64,000 nucleotides of DNA, taken from positions 248,001 to 312,000 of the forward strand of contig NZ_JAWKWO010000003.1 in the NCBI RefSeq assembly GCF_041397485.1. The letters run 5' to 3'. The stretch is from Zhengella sp020637775 (GTDB lineage Bacteria > Pseudomonadota > Alphaproteobacteria > Rhizobiales > Rhizobiaceae). This document shows, in pieces, positions 45,288-53,965 of the stretch. The position numbers and the translations under genes are program-made. The first letter of the stretch is position 1. Each line of letters begins with the position of its first letter. The notes under the pieces are model-generated. The model was not told the origin of the DNA. It saw nothing but the letters and a program-made list of their open reading frames with translations, and made no database searches.

Positions 45288-45343
45288 GGGCAAGCCGCGG
45301 GCGTGACGGCATATGCCATTCGCAGGCGTTCCGCTGTGAACAA

Positions 45344-45946
45344 TTACCTTCCCAACCGGTCGACCATCGTCATGATCCGGTGAGTCACGAAGGAGTCCGT
45401 GGCGATCGAGAGATGCCCTCTCTTCGGTTTCATGGTTCCTTCGCCGCCATCCTGTCCCCGTCTGCCCCTGAAATTGTATTGGTTGATCCGTGTCTTGCGC
45501 GGATTCTGAGCAACGAGAACGGGTTTTCGCGCGCCTTCAAACTGGTAGAAGTTGTCCACGATAACAACCGCAGGCGCAACGGGCTTTGGGTTCGGAGCGT
45601 CGATCACGGCCGCATAGTCGATCGTGATACCTTCGGTTGCCAGTTTTTGCAGGATCGTGGTCACGGCATTGCCGCCAAGGGAATGGCCGATTATGGCGAT
45701 CTTACGCCTGGGGTCTTTCCTTTTCTTCGCTGTGATCTCCAGAGCGATGCGGCTTGCCGCCTGGTAGGATGTCATTTCAACGTCATGGCCTCTTTGACGG
45801 AGGCTGCCGGCCAGGGGATAGACGACATTCGGAAACAGGAAACCCGCGAGGCCCCGCATGACGTAGACATCTGCGGCCAACGCGCCTGATGAAGCATGTG
45901 CCAGCACGGATGCGACAATCGCCAAGGAAAAGATGAACTTGCGCAT
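45344..45946 (-). CDS. Secreted alpha/beta-hydrolase-like protein of unknown function
   Basis: A 200-residue protein with a clear signal peptide (about 1-24, ending SGALA-A), so it is exported. It contains GHSLGGNAVTTIL at about 88-100, the nucleophile elbow of alpha/beta hydrolases, preceded by a strand KIAIIGHS. A possible acid lies in AAVIDAPNP, but a histidine partner is unclear (candidate H176 in RGHLSIATDS). It is shorter than normal lipases. The family is not recognised beyond this. It is flanked by a helicase gene on the same strand. Confidence 0.72.
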   Translation of the reverse strand: MRKFIFSLAIVASVLAHASSGALAADVYVMRGLAGFLFPNVVYPLAGSLRQRGHDVEMTSYQAASRIALEITAKKRKDPRRKIAIIGHSLGGNAVTTILQKLATEGITIDYAAVIDAPNPKPVAPAVVIVDNFYQFEGARKPVLVAQNPRKTRINQYNFRGRRGQDGGEGTMKPKRGHLSIATDSFVTHRIMTMVDRLGR

Positions 45947-46001
45947 GCTTGTCTCCCGGTTCCGTTGCCATTTAAAGCGGAGCCGGAAATTAGATACAAT
46001 A

Positions 46002-48569
46002 TCAATTCGGTGAGACGATTTCCACGAAACTGTCCAGAACCCTTTTCTGCCCGGCCTTGTCGAAATCGACGGTCAGCTTGTTTCCGTCCACTGAGGCAAC
46101 ATTGCCGTTGCCGAATTTCATGTGAAAGACCCTGTCACCGATCGAAAAGGCCGATGGTGCATCGTTGACGGACCTGGCAACCAGTTCACCCTCAATCGTG
46201 CGGATGCGGGGCGATCCGCGGCCGGCGCCCCGCCCGGAATCCGGCTCCCCATAGCCGATGCGCTCAACTGCATGACCGGACCGGTTGCCCCAGTTGCGCG
46301 CGGTGGCCTCCGTACGATTGGCCTGCGCGCGTTGCCAGCCGGGCGTTGCATAGGTGTTGGAAAAGGCTTCGCCGCCCATTCTGTCGAACCGGCTTTCGCC
46401 ATAGGGCTTGCGCCTTGCTCCATACTGCCCCATGGCCCCGGCGCCATATCCACCATAGGACGTACCTGTCTCGGCCACTTCCACATGATCTTCGGGAAGT
46501 TCATCCAGAAAACGTGAGGGAATGGTGGATTGCCAGAGGCCATGAATGCGTCTGTTCGAGACGAACCAGATGTGCAGGTTCCGCTTGGCACGCGTTACGC
46601 CGACATAGGCAAGCCGGCGCTCTTCCTCCAGACCTGACCTGCCGCCCTCGTCCAGCGCCCGCTGGTGGGGGAAAAGCCCTTCCTCCCATCCGGGCAGGAA
46701 AACGGTATCGAATTCCAGTCCCTTGGCCGAATGAAGGGTCATGATTGACACTGCATCCATTTCCTCGGCCTGCTCGGCATCCATCACCAGTGCGATGTGC
46801 TCGAGAAACGCACGCAAGGATTCATAGTCCTCCATGGAGCGGATCAGCTCCTTGAGGTTTTCCAGCCGTCCCGGCGCCTCGGCCGAGCGGTCGTTCTGCC
46901 ACATGGCAGTGTAGCCGCTTTCGTCGAGGATTTGCTCGGCAAGTTCGGTATGCGGCGTGTTGTCGAGCAACCCCTGCCAGCGGCGGAAGTTCTCGACCAC
47001 TTCGCGCAATGCAGCACGGGGTTTCGGCTTCAGTTCCTCGGTGCCGACAAGATCCGCCGCTGCCTGCAGCATGGGGCAGGCGCGGGCGCGGGCGGTATCA
47101 TGGACAAGGCGGACGGAAGCCTCACCAAGGCCGCGCTTGGGCGTGTTGACGATGCGCTCGAAGGCAAGATCGTCGGCCGGCTGGCAGACGACGCGGAAAT
47201 ATGCCAGCGCGTCACGGATCTCCATGCGTTCATAGAATCGCGGGCCGCCAATGACGCGGTAATTCAAGCCAAGCGTGACGAACCGGTCCTCGAATTCGCG
47301 CATCTGGAACGAGGCACGCACAAGGATTGCCATGTCATTGAGGCGATGCCCCCTGGTTTGAACCGCCTCTATTTCCTCGCCGATGGCCCGGGCTTCCTCT
47401 TCCGAGTCCCAGGCAGCATGAACCTGAACGCGGGCATCATCGGGATCCGCCATTTCGGTAAACAGGGTCTTGCCGAGACGGCCTTCGTTGTGCGCGATCA
47501 GATGCGATGCGGCGCCCAGAATGTGGGCGGTCGAGCGGTAATTGCGTTCCAGCCGGATGACTCTGGCGCCTGGGAAATCCTTTTCGAACCGAAGGATATT
47601 GTCCACCTCTGCGCCGCGCCAGCCATAGATCGACTGGTCATCATCGCCGACACAGCAGATATTTGGCTGGATTGCCTTGCTGCCGGCGTCGCCGCTGTCC
47701 ACGCGGTCGGCAGCGTCCTTGCGTTGTGGCCGCTGAGCGATCAGCCTCAACCACATGTATTGCGCCGTGTTTGTGTCCTGATACTCGTCGACCAGAATGT
47801 AGCGGAACCTGCGATGAAAATCGGCCAGCACATCCGGATTCTCGCGGAAAAGGCGGATGGGCAGACACAGCAGGTCGCCAAAGTCGACAGCGTTCAGCGT
47901 CTTCAGCCGCTCCTGATAGGCGGTGTAGAGCTCGCGACCTTTTCCATTGGCAAATGCACGGGCGTCGCCCTCGGGAATCTGCGCCGGATACAGGCCCTTG
48001 TTTTTCCAGCCGTCGATCATTTGCGCAAATTGCCGGGCCGGCCAGCGCTTGTCGTCAATGCCTTCAGCCTGGATCAACTGCTTGATGAGGCGGATCTGGT
48101 CGTCGGTGTCGAGGATCGTGAAATTCGACTTGAGGCCGGCCAGTTCGGCATGGCGGCGCAGGATCTTCACGCCAATGGAATGGAACGTGCCGAGCCAGGG
48201 CATGCCTTCCACGGCTTCGCCCACGAGCAGCGCGATGCGCTCCTTCATTTCACGGGCAGCCTTGTTGGTGAAGGTGACTGCAAGAATTTGCGAGGGGAAG
48301 GCGAGGCCGAGATTCAGGATATGAGCGATGCGTGTCGTCAACACGCGCGTCTTGCCGGTTCCGGCACCGGCAAGCACGAGAACGGGGCCTTCCGTTGTCT
48401 CGACCGCCTCCCGCTGTTCCGGATTCATGGTTTCGAGGTAAGGTGCAGTCCTGCGTTCGCGTTCACGCGCGGCCATGGCGCGTGCGGCAAGGCCGCCGGC
48501 GCGTTGGGGTGGCGGCGCGGCCGGCCCGTCGAAGAACGGGATATCGTCGTCGTCCGGAAAATCTGTCAT
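46002..48569 (-). CDS. uvrD: UvrD/PcrA-type DNA helicase II
   Basis: An 855-residue SF1A 3'-5' helicase for nucleotide excision and mismatch repair. Motif I is AGAGTGKTRVL, Ia VTFTNKAAREMKERI, II DEYQDTN, III GDDDQSIYGWRGA, IV ERNYRST, V MTLHSAKGLEFDTVFLPGWEEG and VI EERRLAYVGVTRAK. The last 50 residues (IGDRVFHMKFGNGNVASVDG to VEIV) form the Tudor-like tail that binds RNA polymerase in PcrA. The acidic N-terminus FPDDDDIPFFDG is common in alphaproteobacteria. The start is ATG 48569; the longer frame lacks a ribosome site. Confidence 0.95.
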   Translation of the reverse strand: MTDFPDDDDIPFFDGPAAPPPQRAGGLAARAMAARERERRTAPYLETMNPEQREAVETTEGPVLVLAGAGTGKTRVLTTRIAHILNLGLAFPSQILAVTFTNKAAREMKERIALLVGEAVEGMPWLGTFHSIGVKILRRHAELAGLKSNFTILDTDDQIRLIKQLIQAEGIDDKRWPARQFAQMIDGWKNKGLYPAQIPEGDARAFANGKGRELYTAYQERLKTLNAVDFGDLLCLPIRLFRENPDVLADFHRRFRYILVDEYQDTNTAQYMWLRLIAQRPQRKDAADRVDSGDAGSKAIQPNICCVGDDDQSIYGWRGAEVDNILRFEKDFPGARVIRLERNYRSTAHILGAASHLIAHNEGRLGKTLFTEMADPDDARVQVHAAWDSEEEARAIGEEIEAVQTRGHRLNDMAILVRASFQMREFEDRFVTLGLNYRVIGGPRFYERMEIRDALAYFRVVCQPADDLAFERIVNTPKRGLGEASVRLVHDTARARACPMLQAAADLVGTEELKPKPRAALREVVENFRRWQGLLDNTPHTELAEQILDESGYTAMWQNDRSAEAPGRLENLKELIRSMEDYESLRAFLEHIALVMDAEQAEEMDAVSIMTLHSAKGLEFDTVFLPGWEEGLFPHQRALDEGGRSGLEEERRLAYVGVTRAKRNLHIWFVSNRRIHGLWQSTIPSRFLDELPEDHVEVAETGTSYGGYGAGAMGQYGARRKPYGESRFDRMGGEAFSNTYATPGWQRAQANRTEATARNWGNRSGHAVERIGYGEPDSGRGAGRGSPRIRTIEGELVARSVNDAPSAFSIGDRVFHMKFGNGNVASVDGNKLTVDFDKAGQKRVLDSFVEIVSPN

Positions 48570-48639
48570 TGCCTGCAATGTAGCGATTCGACAGCAAAAG
48601 GCCAGAACAGAGCGCAAACATTGACAGCCGCGACCGGTT

Positions 48640-49698
48640 TCAGCCGCGCTTCTTTTCGAGTTTCGACAACCTGCGATCGGTGAAATTCCGTCTGCCGGCA
48701 GCTATGTCGTGTGCAAGGTCGGCAAGGTCCGGTTCCCGGCTCACCAGCGCATCCAGCTCGGTCATCTGGTTCATGGCAATCAACCGCAGCAGGTCGTCGC
48801 GCGGGCTGCCATCGGCATAGCGGGGCATTCGCGGCAACGGGTGGATCAGGTCAGCGCCGCCGCGCTTCATGCGAAGGCGTTGCAGCTTTTCGAGTTCGGC
48901 GGCATCAACGCCTTCCGGCGCCTCCACGAAGGCGTACAAGCCAATGCCTTTCCTTGGCAAGGGGCATACCGTAAGGGCAACGTCGGTGACCGCCGGATGC
49001 TGCATGAATGCCGAATTGATGCCGGGGCCTTCCAGATCGATGCGATCCTGTGTTCCCTCGCCATCCGACCAGCGCAGAAGGCCGCGTGTAACAAGGTTGT
49101 AGACGGGCTTGAACGTGGCAAACCAGATGCGGGAGGGCAGCGACCGGCGCGCCAGGATGCGCTTTTCCCTTGCCGTCAGGAGGTGAGGCGCGAAGGCGCG
49201 CTTCTGCTTGATCAGGTGGCGGCGGTCTTCGTAGGCCATGATCCTGAAAAGGCGGCCACGCCGCCTGTGCAGCGAGGCAAGCTGGAAATCGATGACGCCA
49301 GCCGAGCCGTCGGGCAGCAACAGCCAGTTTTGCGGTTTGGCAATATCGTTGTGCGTGACGCCGCGGCGGCGCATTTCGAGCAGCAGGCGGCGCGCATCGC
49401 GATACCAGGCAGGATCGGCGGGGCGGGCAAGATGCAGCGGCGTGCCTTCGCACCAGCGTCGAAGCAGGCCATCAGCATCGACGCGGAGAAGTTCAGGCGT
49501 GCCGGCAATGCCTTTTACAGCATCGAGCGCACGGATCTCGCGGCGCGCCAGCCACCGGGCAACCGGCCTGCTCCACCAGGGCGCGGCTGAGACTATGCGC
49601 CGTATGACCGGATCGGCGGACCGGTCCTGCAGATAACCCTTGTGGGTTTCCGAGAAAACATCGCGCTTGAGAATGGCTGTAGAAATGAATTCGGTCAT
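48640..49698 (-). CDS. Atypical kinase-like protein fused to an AMP-ligase C-terminal-like domain
   Basis: A 352-residue protein. The N-terminal 200 residues resemble a RIO/lipopolysaccharide-kinase-like fold: the catalytic loop THNDIAKPQNW contains D118 and N124, and the DFG position reads DFQ with D137. A standard glycine-rich loop and VAIK lysine are not evident. Residues about 225-312 (NSAFMQHPAVTDVALTVC, GLYAFVEAPEGVD, LPRMPRYADGSPRDDLLRLIA) resemble the C-terminal domain of acyl-CoA synthetases, but the catalytic lysine of SGK is replaced (DGSPRDD). The start at 49698 has GAG upstream. Function unknown; it lies upstream of uvrD on the same strand. Confidence 0.75.
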   Translation of the reverse strand: MTEFISTAILKRDVFSETHKGYLQDRSADPVIRRIVSAAPWWSRPVARWLARREIRALDAVKGIAGTPELLRVDADGLLRRWCEGTPLHLARPADPAWYRDARRLLLEMRRRGVTHNDIAKPQNWLLLPDGSAGVIDFQLASLHRRRGRLFRIMAYEDRRHLIKQKRAFAPHLLTAREKRILARRSLPSRIWFATFKPVYNLVTRGLLRWSDGEGTQDRIDLEGPGINSAFMQHPAVTDVALTVCPLPRKGIGLYAFVEAPEGVDAAELEKLQRLRMKRGGADLIHPLPRMPRYADGSPRDDLLRLIAMNQMTELDALVSREPDLADLAHDIAAGRRNFTDRRLSKLEKKRG

Positions 49699-49955
49699 TG
49701 ATCTCAGAATACGAAAACTCGCTTCCCCTAATTCAATTCGATGTCGAAAGGAAGGGTAGGGCCGGTGGTTTGATGCACCATGAAACGCCAGGAAAGTGGC
49801 ACCAAATTCGCAAAGCAAGGTGTATGAGCAGCCAATTCCGGTCAAAACAATGCCAAAAGGGGCAATCCGCCCTTGCTTCGGTCATGCCGCTTGCTCTAAC
49901 CGGAGTGACCCGGTTCTGACCGTGAGAATTTCATTCCACAAAAACGATTCCAGAA

Positions 49956-51761
49956 ATGACCAAAAGCGCAACCGTTACAGCCAATACCGATTCTCAGAAG
50001 CCGGGCGAGCGAGAGGCGACCCTTCCGACCCTGACATTTTTCGCTTTCCTGGTCGGTCTGGTGGCCGCAGCCGGCGCCATCGGTTTCAAACTGCTTATTG
50101 CCTTCATCTATAACCTCGCCTTTTACGGCATCCTGTCCTTCGAGCTGGAGCCGAACCAGTATGGCGAGCCGAGCATCTGGGGCGCCTGGATCATTCTTGT
50201 TCCCGTGATCGGTGGCCTTGTTGTCGTCTGGATCGTGCAGACATTCGCGCCGGAAGCCAAAGGCCACGGTGTTCCCGAAGTGATGTTCGCCATCTATCAC
50301 AAGGGCGGAAACGTGAGAGGCATCGTTGCCGTCGCGAAATCCTTTGCGTCGGCAATATCGATCGGAACGGGCGCATCCGTAGGTCGGGAAGGACCGATCA
50401 TCCAGATCGGTTCGTCATTCGGCTCGACGTTCGGTCGCCGGCTCGGATTGATACGGTCACAAAAAATCATCCTGCTCGCCGCCGGAGCTGGCGCTGGAAT
50501 CGCGGCCACGTTCAACACGCCACTGGGCGGCGTGCTCTTTGCTGTGGAAGTCCTGCTGCCCGAGATCTCGCCGCGTTCTTTTCTGCCCGTCGTTGCCGCC
50601 ACAGCGACGTCCACTTATGCCTATCGCCTCATCATCGGGGCCGAGGCGACTTTCTACATCCCTCTGTGGAAGCAGCTGCCCCAGCCGGTTGCCGTCAACT
50701 TCACCGAAATCGGGCTTGCTGCGTTCACTGGCGTCGCCATCGGTTTCGCGGCCTATCTCTTCGTGATCGTTCTCGAATACATGGAGGACAATTTCGAACG
50801 GATTCCCGGCGGCCCCTATGTTCAGAATGTCATCGGGATGACCTGTGTCGGACTGATGGGCTACGGTTTCATGATGTTTACCGGCCAGTATCATGTCCTT
50901 AGTGTCGGTTATGCGACAATCCAGGAAATCCTTTCGAACAGTGCGATGGCCGCGGGCCTTCTCATACTTCTGTTCCTGGGAAAGCTGCTTGCCACAACGG
51001 TGAGCCTTGGCGCGGGCGCTTCCGGCGGAATCTTTTCTCCGAGTCTGTTCATGGGCGCGACGCTCGGGGGGGCGATCGGTGTCATCGGAATGGCCCTGTT
51101 TCCCAATGCCGACCTTTCCATTGAGGTTTTTGCCATGATCGGGATGGGGGCCATGGTCGGCGCCGGTACAAGCGCAGCAATGACCGCAATCGTCATGATC
51201 TTCGAGATGACGCGCGACTACAACATCATCCTGCCGCTGGTGCTGGCCGTTGCTATCGCTCTGGGGATCCGAAGGGCGCTGGTTTCCAATGACATCTACA
51301 CGATCAAGCTCCGCAAGCGTGGCCGTGCGATCCCAACGGACAGGACCACCAACATGCTTCTCGTGCAGCAGGCACGCGAAATCATGAACAAGGATTTTCA
51401 CATATTGCCGGCACAGATGCCTGTGCGCGAAGCACTCGATCAGCTTGGGCATGATCCGGTCAAGGAAGTGATCGTTGCAAGCGGGCCGCGCATTGGCGGT
51501 TATGTCCGGTTCGGCACCATCCCCTACAGGGCGGACCGGTTCACCAATCAGACGCTGGGCGATATCATGCGCACCGATTTCGTGATTGCGACCCATCGCA
51601 ATACTCTCAATGACGTGGTTACGCGCATGAGCCGGCGTGAACGAACATGCGCAATCGTGATCGACGGCGCGCATGTCGGGGTGCCTCGTCCCGAGGACGT
51701 GATGGGCGTCATCGATCGCGAGGAACTGGCAACGGCCCTGATCCGAAACCACTACAACTGA
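49956..51761 (+). CDS. ClC family chloride channel/transporter with C-terminal CBS domains
   Basis: A 601-residue membrane protein. The ClC core shows KGHGVPEVM (first anion site), GREGP with gating glutamate E145, and GGIFSPSLFMGA. At the position of the internal proton glutamate of E. coli ClcA (E203) there is V199 (FAVEVLLPE), as in ClC channels. Residues about 455-595 hold two CBS motifs (REIMNKDFHILPAQMPVREAL and DIMRTDFVIATHRNTLNDVV), likely a regulatory nucleotide site. It may therefore be a channel rather than an H+-coupled exchanger. The 257-base upstream gap shows no gene. Confidence 0.92.
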   Translation: MTKSATVTANTDSQKPGEREATLPTLTFFAFLVGLVAAAGAIGFKLLIAFIYNLAFYGILSFELEPNQYGEPSIWGAWIILVPVIGGLVVVWIVQTFAPEAKGHGVPEVMFAIYHKGGNVRGIVAVAKSFASAISIGTGASVGREGPIIQIGSSFGSTFGRRLGLIRSQKIILLAAGAGAGIAATFNTPLGGVLFAVEVLLPEISPRSFLPVVAATATSTYAYRLIIGAEATFYIPLWKQLPQPVAVNFTEIGLAAFTGVAIGFAAYLFVIVLEYMEDNFERIPGGPYVQNVIGMTCVGLMGYGFMMFTGQYHVLSVGYATIQEILSNSAMAAGLLILLFLGKLLATTVSLGAGASGGIFSPSLFMGATLGGAIGVIGMALFPNADLSIEVFAMIGMGAMVGAGTSAAMTAIVMIFEMTRDYNIILPLVLAVAIALGIRRALVSNDIYTIKLRKRGRAIPTDRTTNMLLVQQAREIMNKDFHILPAQMPVREALDQLGHDPVKEVIVASGPRIGGYVRFGTIPYRADRFTNQTLGDIMRTDFVIATHRNTLNDVVTRMSRRERTCAIVIDGAHVGVPRPEDVMGVIDREELATALIRNHYN

Positions 51762-51767
51762 CATCGG

Positions 51768-51785
51768 AGCGCGCGCTGGCGCGCT
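51768..51785. terminator. Hairpin after the ClC gene
   Basis: AGCGCGC / GCGCGCT forms a perfect 7-bp stem with a GCTG loop, seven bases after the stop codon and between converging genes. No T run. Confidence 0.45.
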
Positions 51786-51838
51786 GCCGTCAGCGCCTTG
51801 ATGACGCAAAGCTGGTCACGGCCTTGGCACAGCCGCGG

Positions 51839-52336
51839 TCATTGGGGAGAGGTGTTCTTCCTGGCCTTCAAGGCAATCGACCGGCCGGCCCTTTCCGGCA
51901 TGGGCAGCGTGGCATGCCGCGACTGCATCGCCTGGACCTTTTCGAGAATATCGTCCGGGAAGGCCACGACGCGGGGTCCGCTCATGTCGATATGAAGCGA
52001 AAGCGCCTCGCCGGTTGCCGCCAGCCAGCCATCCTCATGGCGGATTTCCTGGTAGACCCGGATCCGCTTCTCGTCGTGATCAATCATCTGGAAGCTGACC
52101 GTCACCTTGTCGCCCTCGTGAAGTTCCCGGATGTAGCAAACGTGGATCTCTGCCGTGAAAACGCTCATCGAGCGCTCCTTCACATAGTCCGCGCTGACGC
52201 CAAATTCGGAAAACGCCTCGTCGGCACAGCGGTCGAACAGGACGTTGTAATAGGCCATGTTCATGTGGCCATTGTAGTCGATCCAGGCCGGATCGACGGA
52301 AAACACAGATGAGATGAACGGTTCCTGACTGGCCAT
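51839..52336 (-). CDS. Acyl-CoA thioesterase, 4HBT hot-dog family
   Basis: A 165-residue hot-dog fold thioesterase. The 4-hydroxybenzoyl-CoA-thioesterase-like signature DPAWIDYNGHMNMAYYNVLFD (about 15-35) includes the catalytic aspartate D20-region of the family, followed by strand-rich EIHVCYIRELHEGDKV. Such enzymes cleave CoA thioesters in the cytoplasm. GGGAGGG lies before the ATG at 52336. It is divergent to the FAD oxidase gene. In alphaproteobacteria this subtype is found near carnitine or beta-oxidation genes, which are not seen here. Confidence 0.87.
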   Translation of the reverse strand: MASQEPFISSVFSVDPAWIDYNGHMNMAYYNVLFDRCADEAFSEFGVSADYVKERSMSVFTAEIHVCYIRELHEGDKVTVSFQMIDHDEKRIRVYQEIRHEDGWLAATGEALSLHIDMSGPRVVAFPDDILEKVQAMQSRHATLPMPERAGRSIALKARKNTSPQ

Positions 52337-52485
52337 TTTCCCTCCCTTGGCACTCCGGTTGCCGCGTTCGACTGGCGCAGCATGCTTTTCTCGCGTATCC
52401 GGTCATGCCAGATTGCACAAGGCATGCACAAGCGGCCTCTGGCCTGTCGTTGCATGACGGAACAAAAACAACCGGGAGAAACAAC

Positions 52486-53898
52486 ATGGCCCTTGCCGAT
52501 CTTCACGTTGTCGAGCGGAACGAGGCGGGAATCGCAACGGCCCTGGGAATCCTGAAGCAGAGGTTCGGTGACCGGTTCCAGACCGGCCAGGCCTTTCGCG
52601 AGCAGCATGCCCACACGATGACCTATCTGCCGGCGCAATTGCCGGACGGCGTGATGTTTGCCGAATCGGCCGGCGATGTGCAGGAGGCGGTGCAAGTCTG
52701 CCTCGATCATCGCGTGCCGATCATTCCGTTCGGAACCGGTACATCGCTGGAGGGGCATGTGAATGCGCCTGGCGGCGGCATTTCCATCGATGTCTCCCGC
52801 ATGAACCGGATCCTCAGGATCAACCAGGATGACCTGGACGTGGTCATCGAGCCGGGTGTCACACGCGAACAACTGAATGAACATTTGCGCGACACGGGGC
52901 TTTTCTTTCCCATCGATCCTGGCGCCAACGCCTCCCTTGGCGGCATGGCAGCCACGCGCGCCTCCGGCACAAATGCCGTGCGTTACGGAACGATGCGCGA
53001 AAACGTCCTTGCCCTGAGCGCTGTCATGGCAAACGGCCGGGAAATCACCACGGCCAAGAGGGCGCGCAAGACATCGGCAGGCTATGACCTCACGCGTCTG
53101 CTCGTCGGTTCCGAAGGTACGTTGGGCATCATCACATCCCTGACCCTGAAGCTCTACGGTATACCTCAGGCGATCTCGGGCGGTGTCTGCCCGTTTCCGT
53201 CCCTTGAGGCAGCCTGTCAGGCCGTGATCATGACAATACAGATGGGCATTCCGGTGGCGCGAATTGAATTGCTGAACGCGCTGTCGATGAAATCGCTGAA
53301 CGCATATTCCCATCTCGATTATCCCGAGAGCCCGTGTCTCTTCGTCGAGTTCCATGGATCGGAAACCGGCGTCAAAGAGCAATCGGAGATGTTTGGAGAG
53401 ATAGCCGGGGATCTGGGCGGCGGACCATTCCTCTGGACCACGGTTGCGGAAGAACGCAACAAGCTCTGGAAGGCGCGGCACAATGCCTATTTCGCCGGGC
53501 TTGCATTGCGTCCCGGTTGCCGTGGCATTTCGACGGATGTCTGCGTCCCGATCTCGAGGCTGGCCGAATGCGTTGCGCAAACCGAGGCCGATATTGCCGC
53601 GAGCGGCCTTGTCGCGCCGATCGTGGGCCATGCGGGCGACGGGAACTTCCACGTCCTGCTGCTGCTCGACATGGACAATTCTGCCGAAATCGAGGCTGCC
53701 GAGGCGTTTGTGGAACGCCTGAACCTCAGGGCGATCGCGATGGAAGGAACATGTACCGGAGAGCATGGGATCGGACAGGGGAAGCAGCGGTTCCTGCAAC
53801 TCGAACTGGGGGCGGCAGTGGATACGATGCGCGCCATCAAGCAAGCGCTCGATCCCTTCAACATCATGAATCCGGGCAAGGTGATGCCGCCGGCATGA
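52486..53898 (+). CDS. FAD-binding oxidoreductase, GlcD / D-lactate dehydrogenase (cytochrome) type
   Basis: A 470-residue flavoprotein that oxidises D-2-hydroxyacids such as D-lactate or glycolate and passes electrons to the respiratory chain. The FAD_binding_4 domain has PFGTGTSLEGHVNAPGGGISIDVSRM, DPGANASLGGMAATRASGTNAVRYGTM and LVGSEGTLGIIT; the C-terminal FAD-oxidase domain has GHAGDGNFHVLLLLD and EGTCTGEHGIGQGK, which carry the metal-binding histidines. GGGAGA precedes ATG 52486. It is a single-subunit form: no GlcE or GlcF follows. The pairing with the LdhA-type enzyme elsewhere in the window is only suggestive. Confidence 0.92.
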   Translation: MALADLHVVERNEAGIATALGILKQRFGDRFQTGQAFREQHAHTMTYLPAQLPDGVMFAESAGDVQEAVQVCLDHRVPIIPFGTGTSLEGHVNAPGGGISIDVSRMNRILRINQDDLDVVIEPGVTREQLNEHLRDTGLFFPIDPGANASLGGMAATRASGTNAVRYGTMRENVLALSAVMANGREITTAKRARKTSAGYDLTRLLVGSEGTLGIITSLTLKLYGIPQAISGGVCPFPSLEAACQAVIMTIQMGIPVARIELLNALSMKSLNAYSHLDYPESPCLFVEFHGSETGVKEQSEMFGEIAGDLGGGPFLWTTVAEERNKLWKARHNAYFAGLALRPGCRGISTDVCVPISRLAECVAQTEADIAASGLVAPIVGHAGDGNFHVLLLLDMDNSAEIEAAEAFVERLNLRAIAMEGTCTGEHGIGQGKQRFLQLELGAAVDTMRAIKQALDPFNIMNPGKVMPPA

Positions 53899-53965
53899 TG
53901 CCACTTTCCGGTCATCTTGAGCGCGTTAAGCTTTCGGCCATTGAAACAAGATCGGGAGCCATGTC

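Noticed and set aside
46797..48683. A 628-codon plus-strand frame opposite uvrD
   Set aside because: It lies antisense to the conserved helicase motifs and has no recognisable fold or start site.
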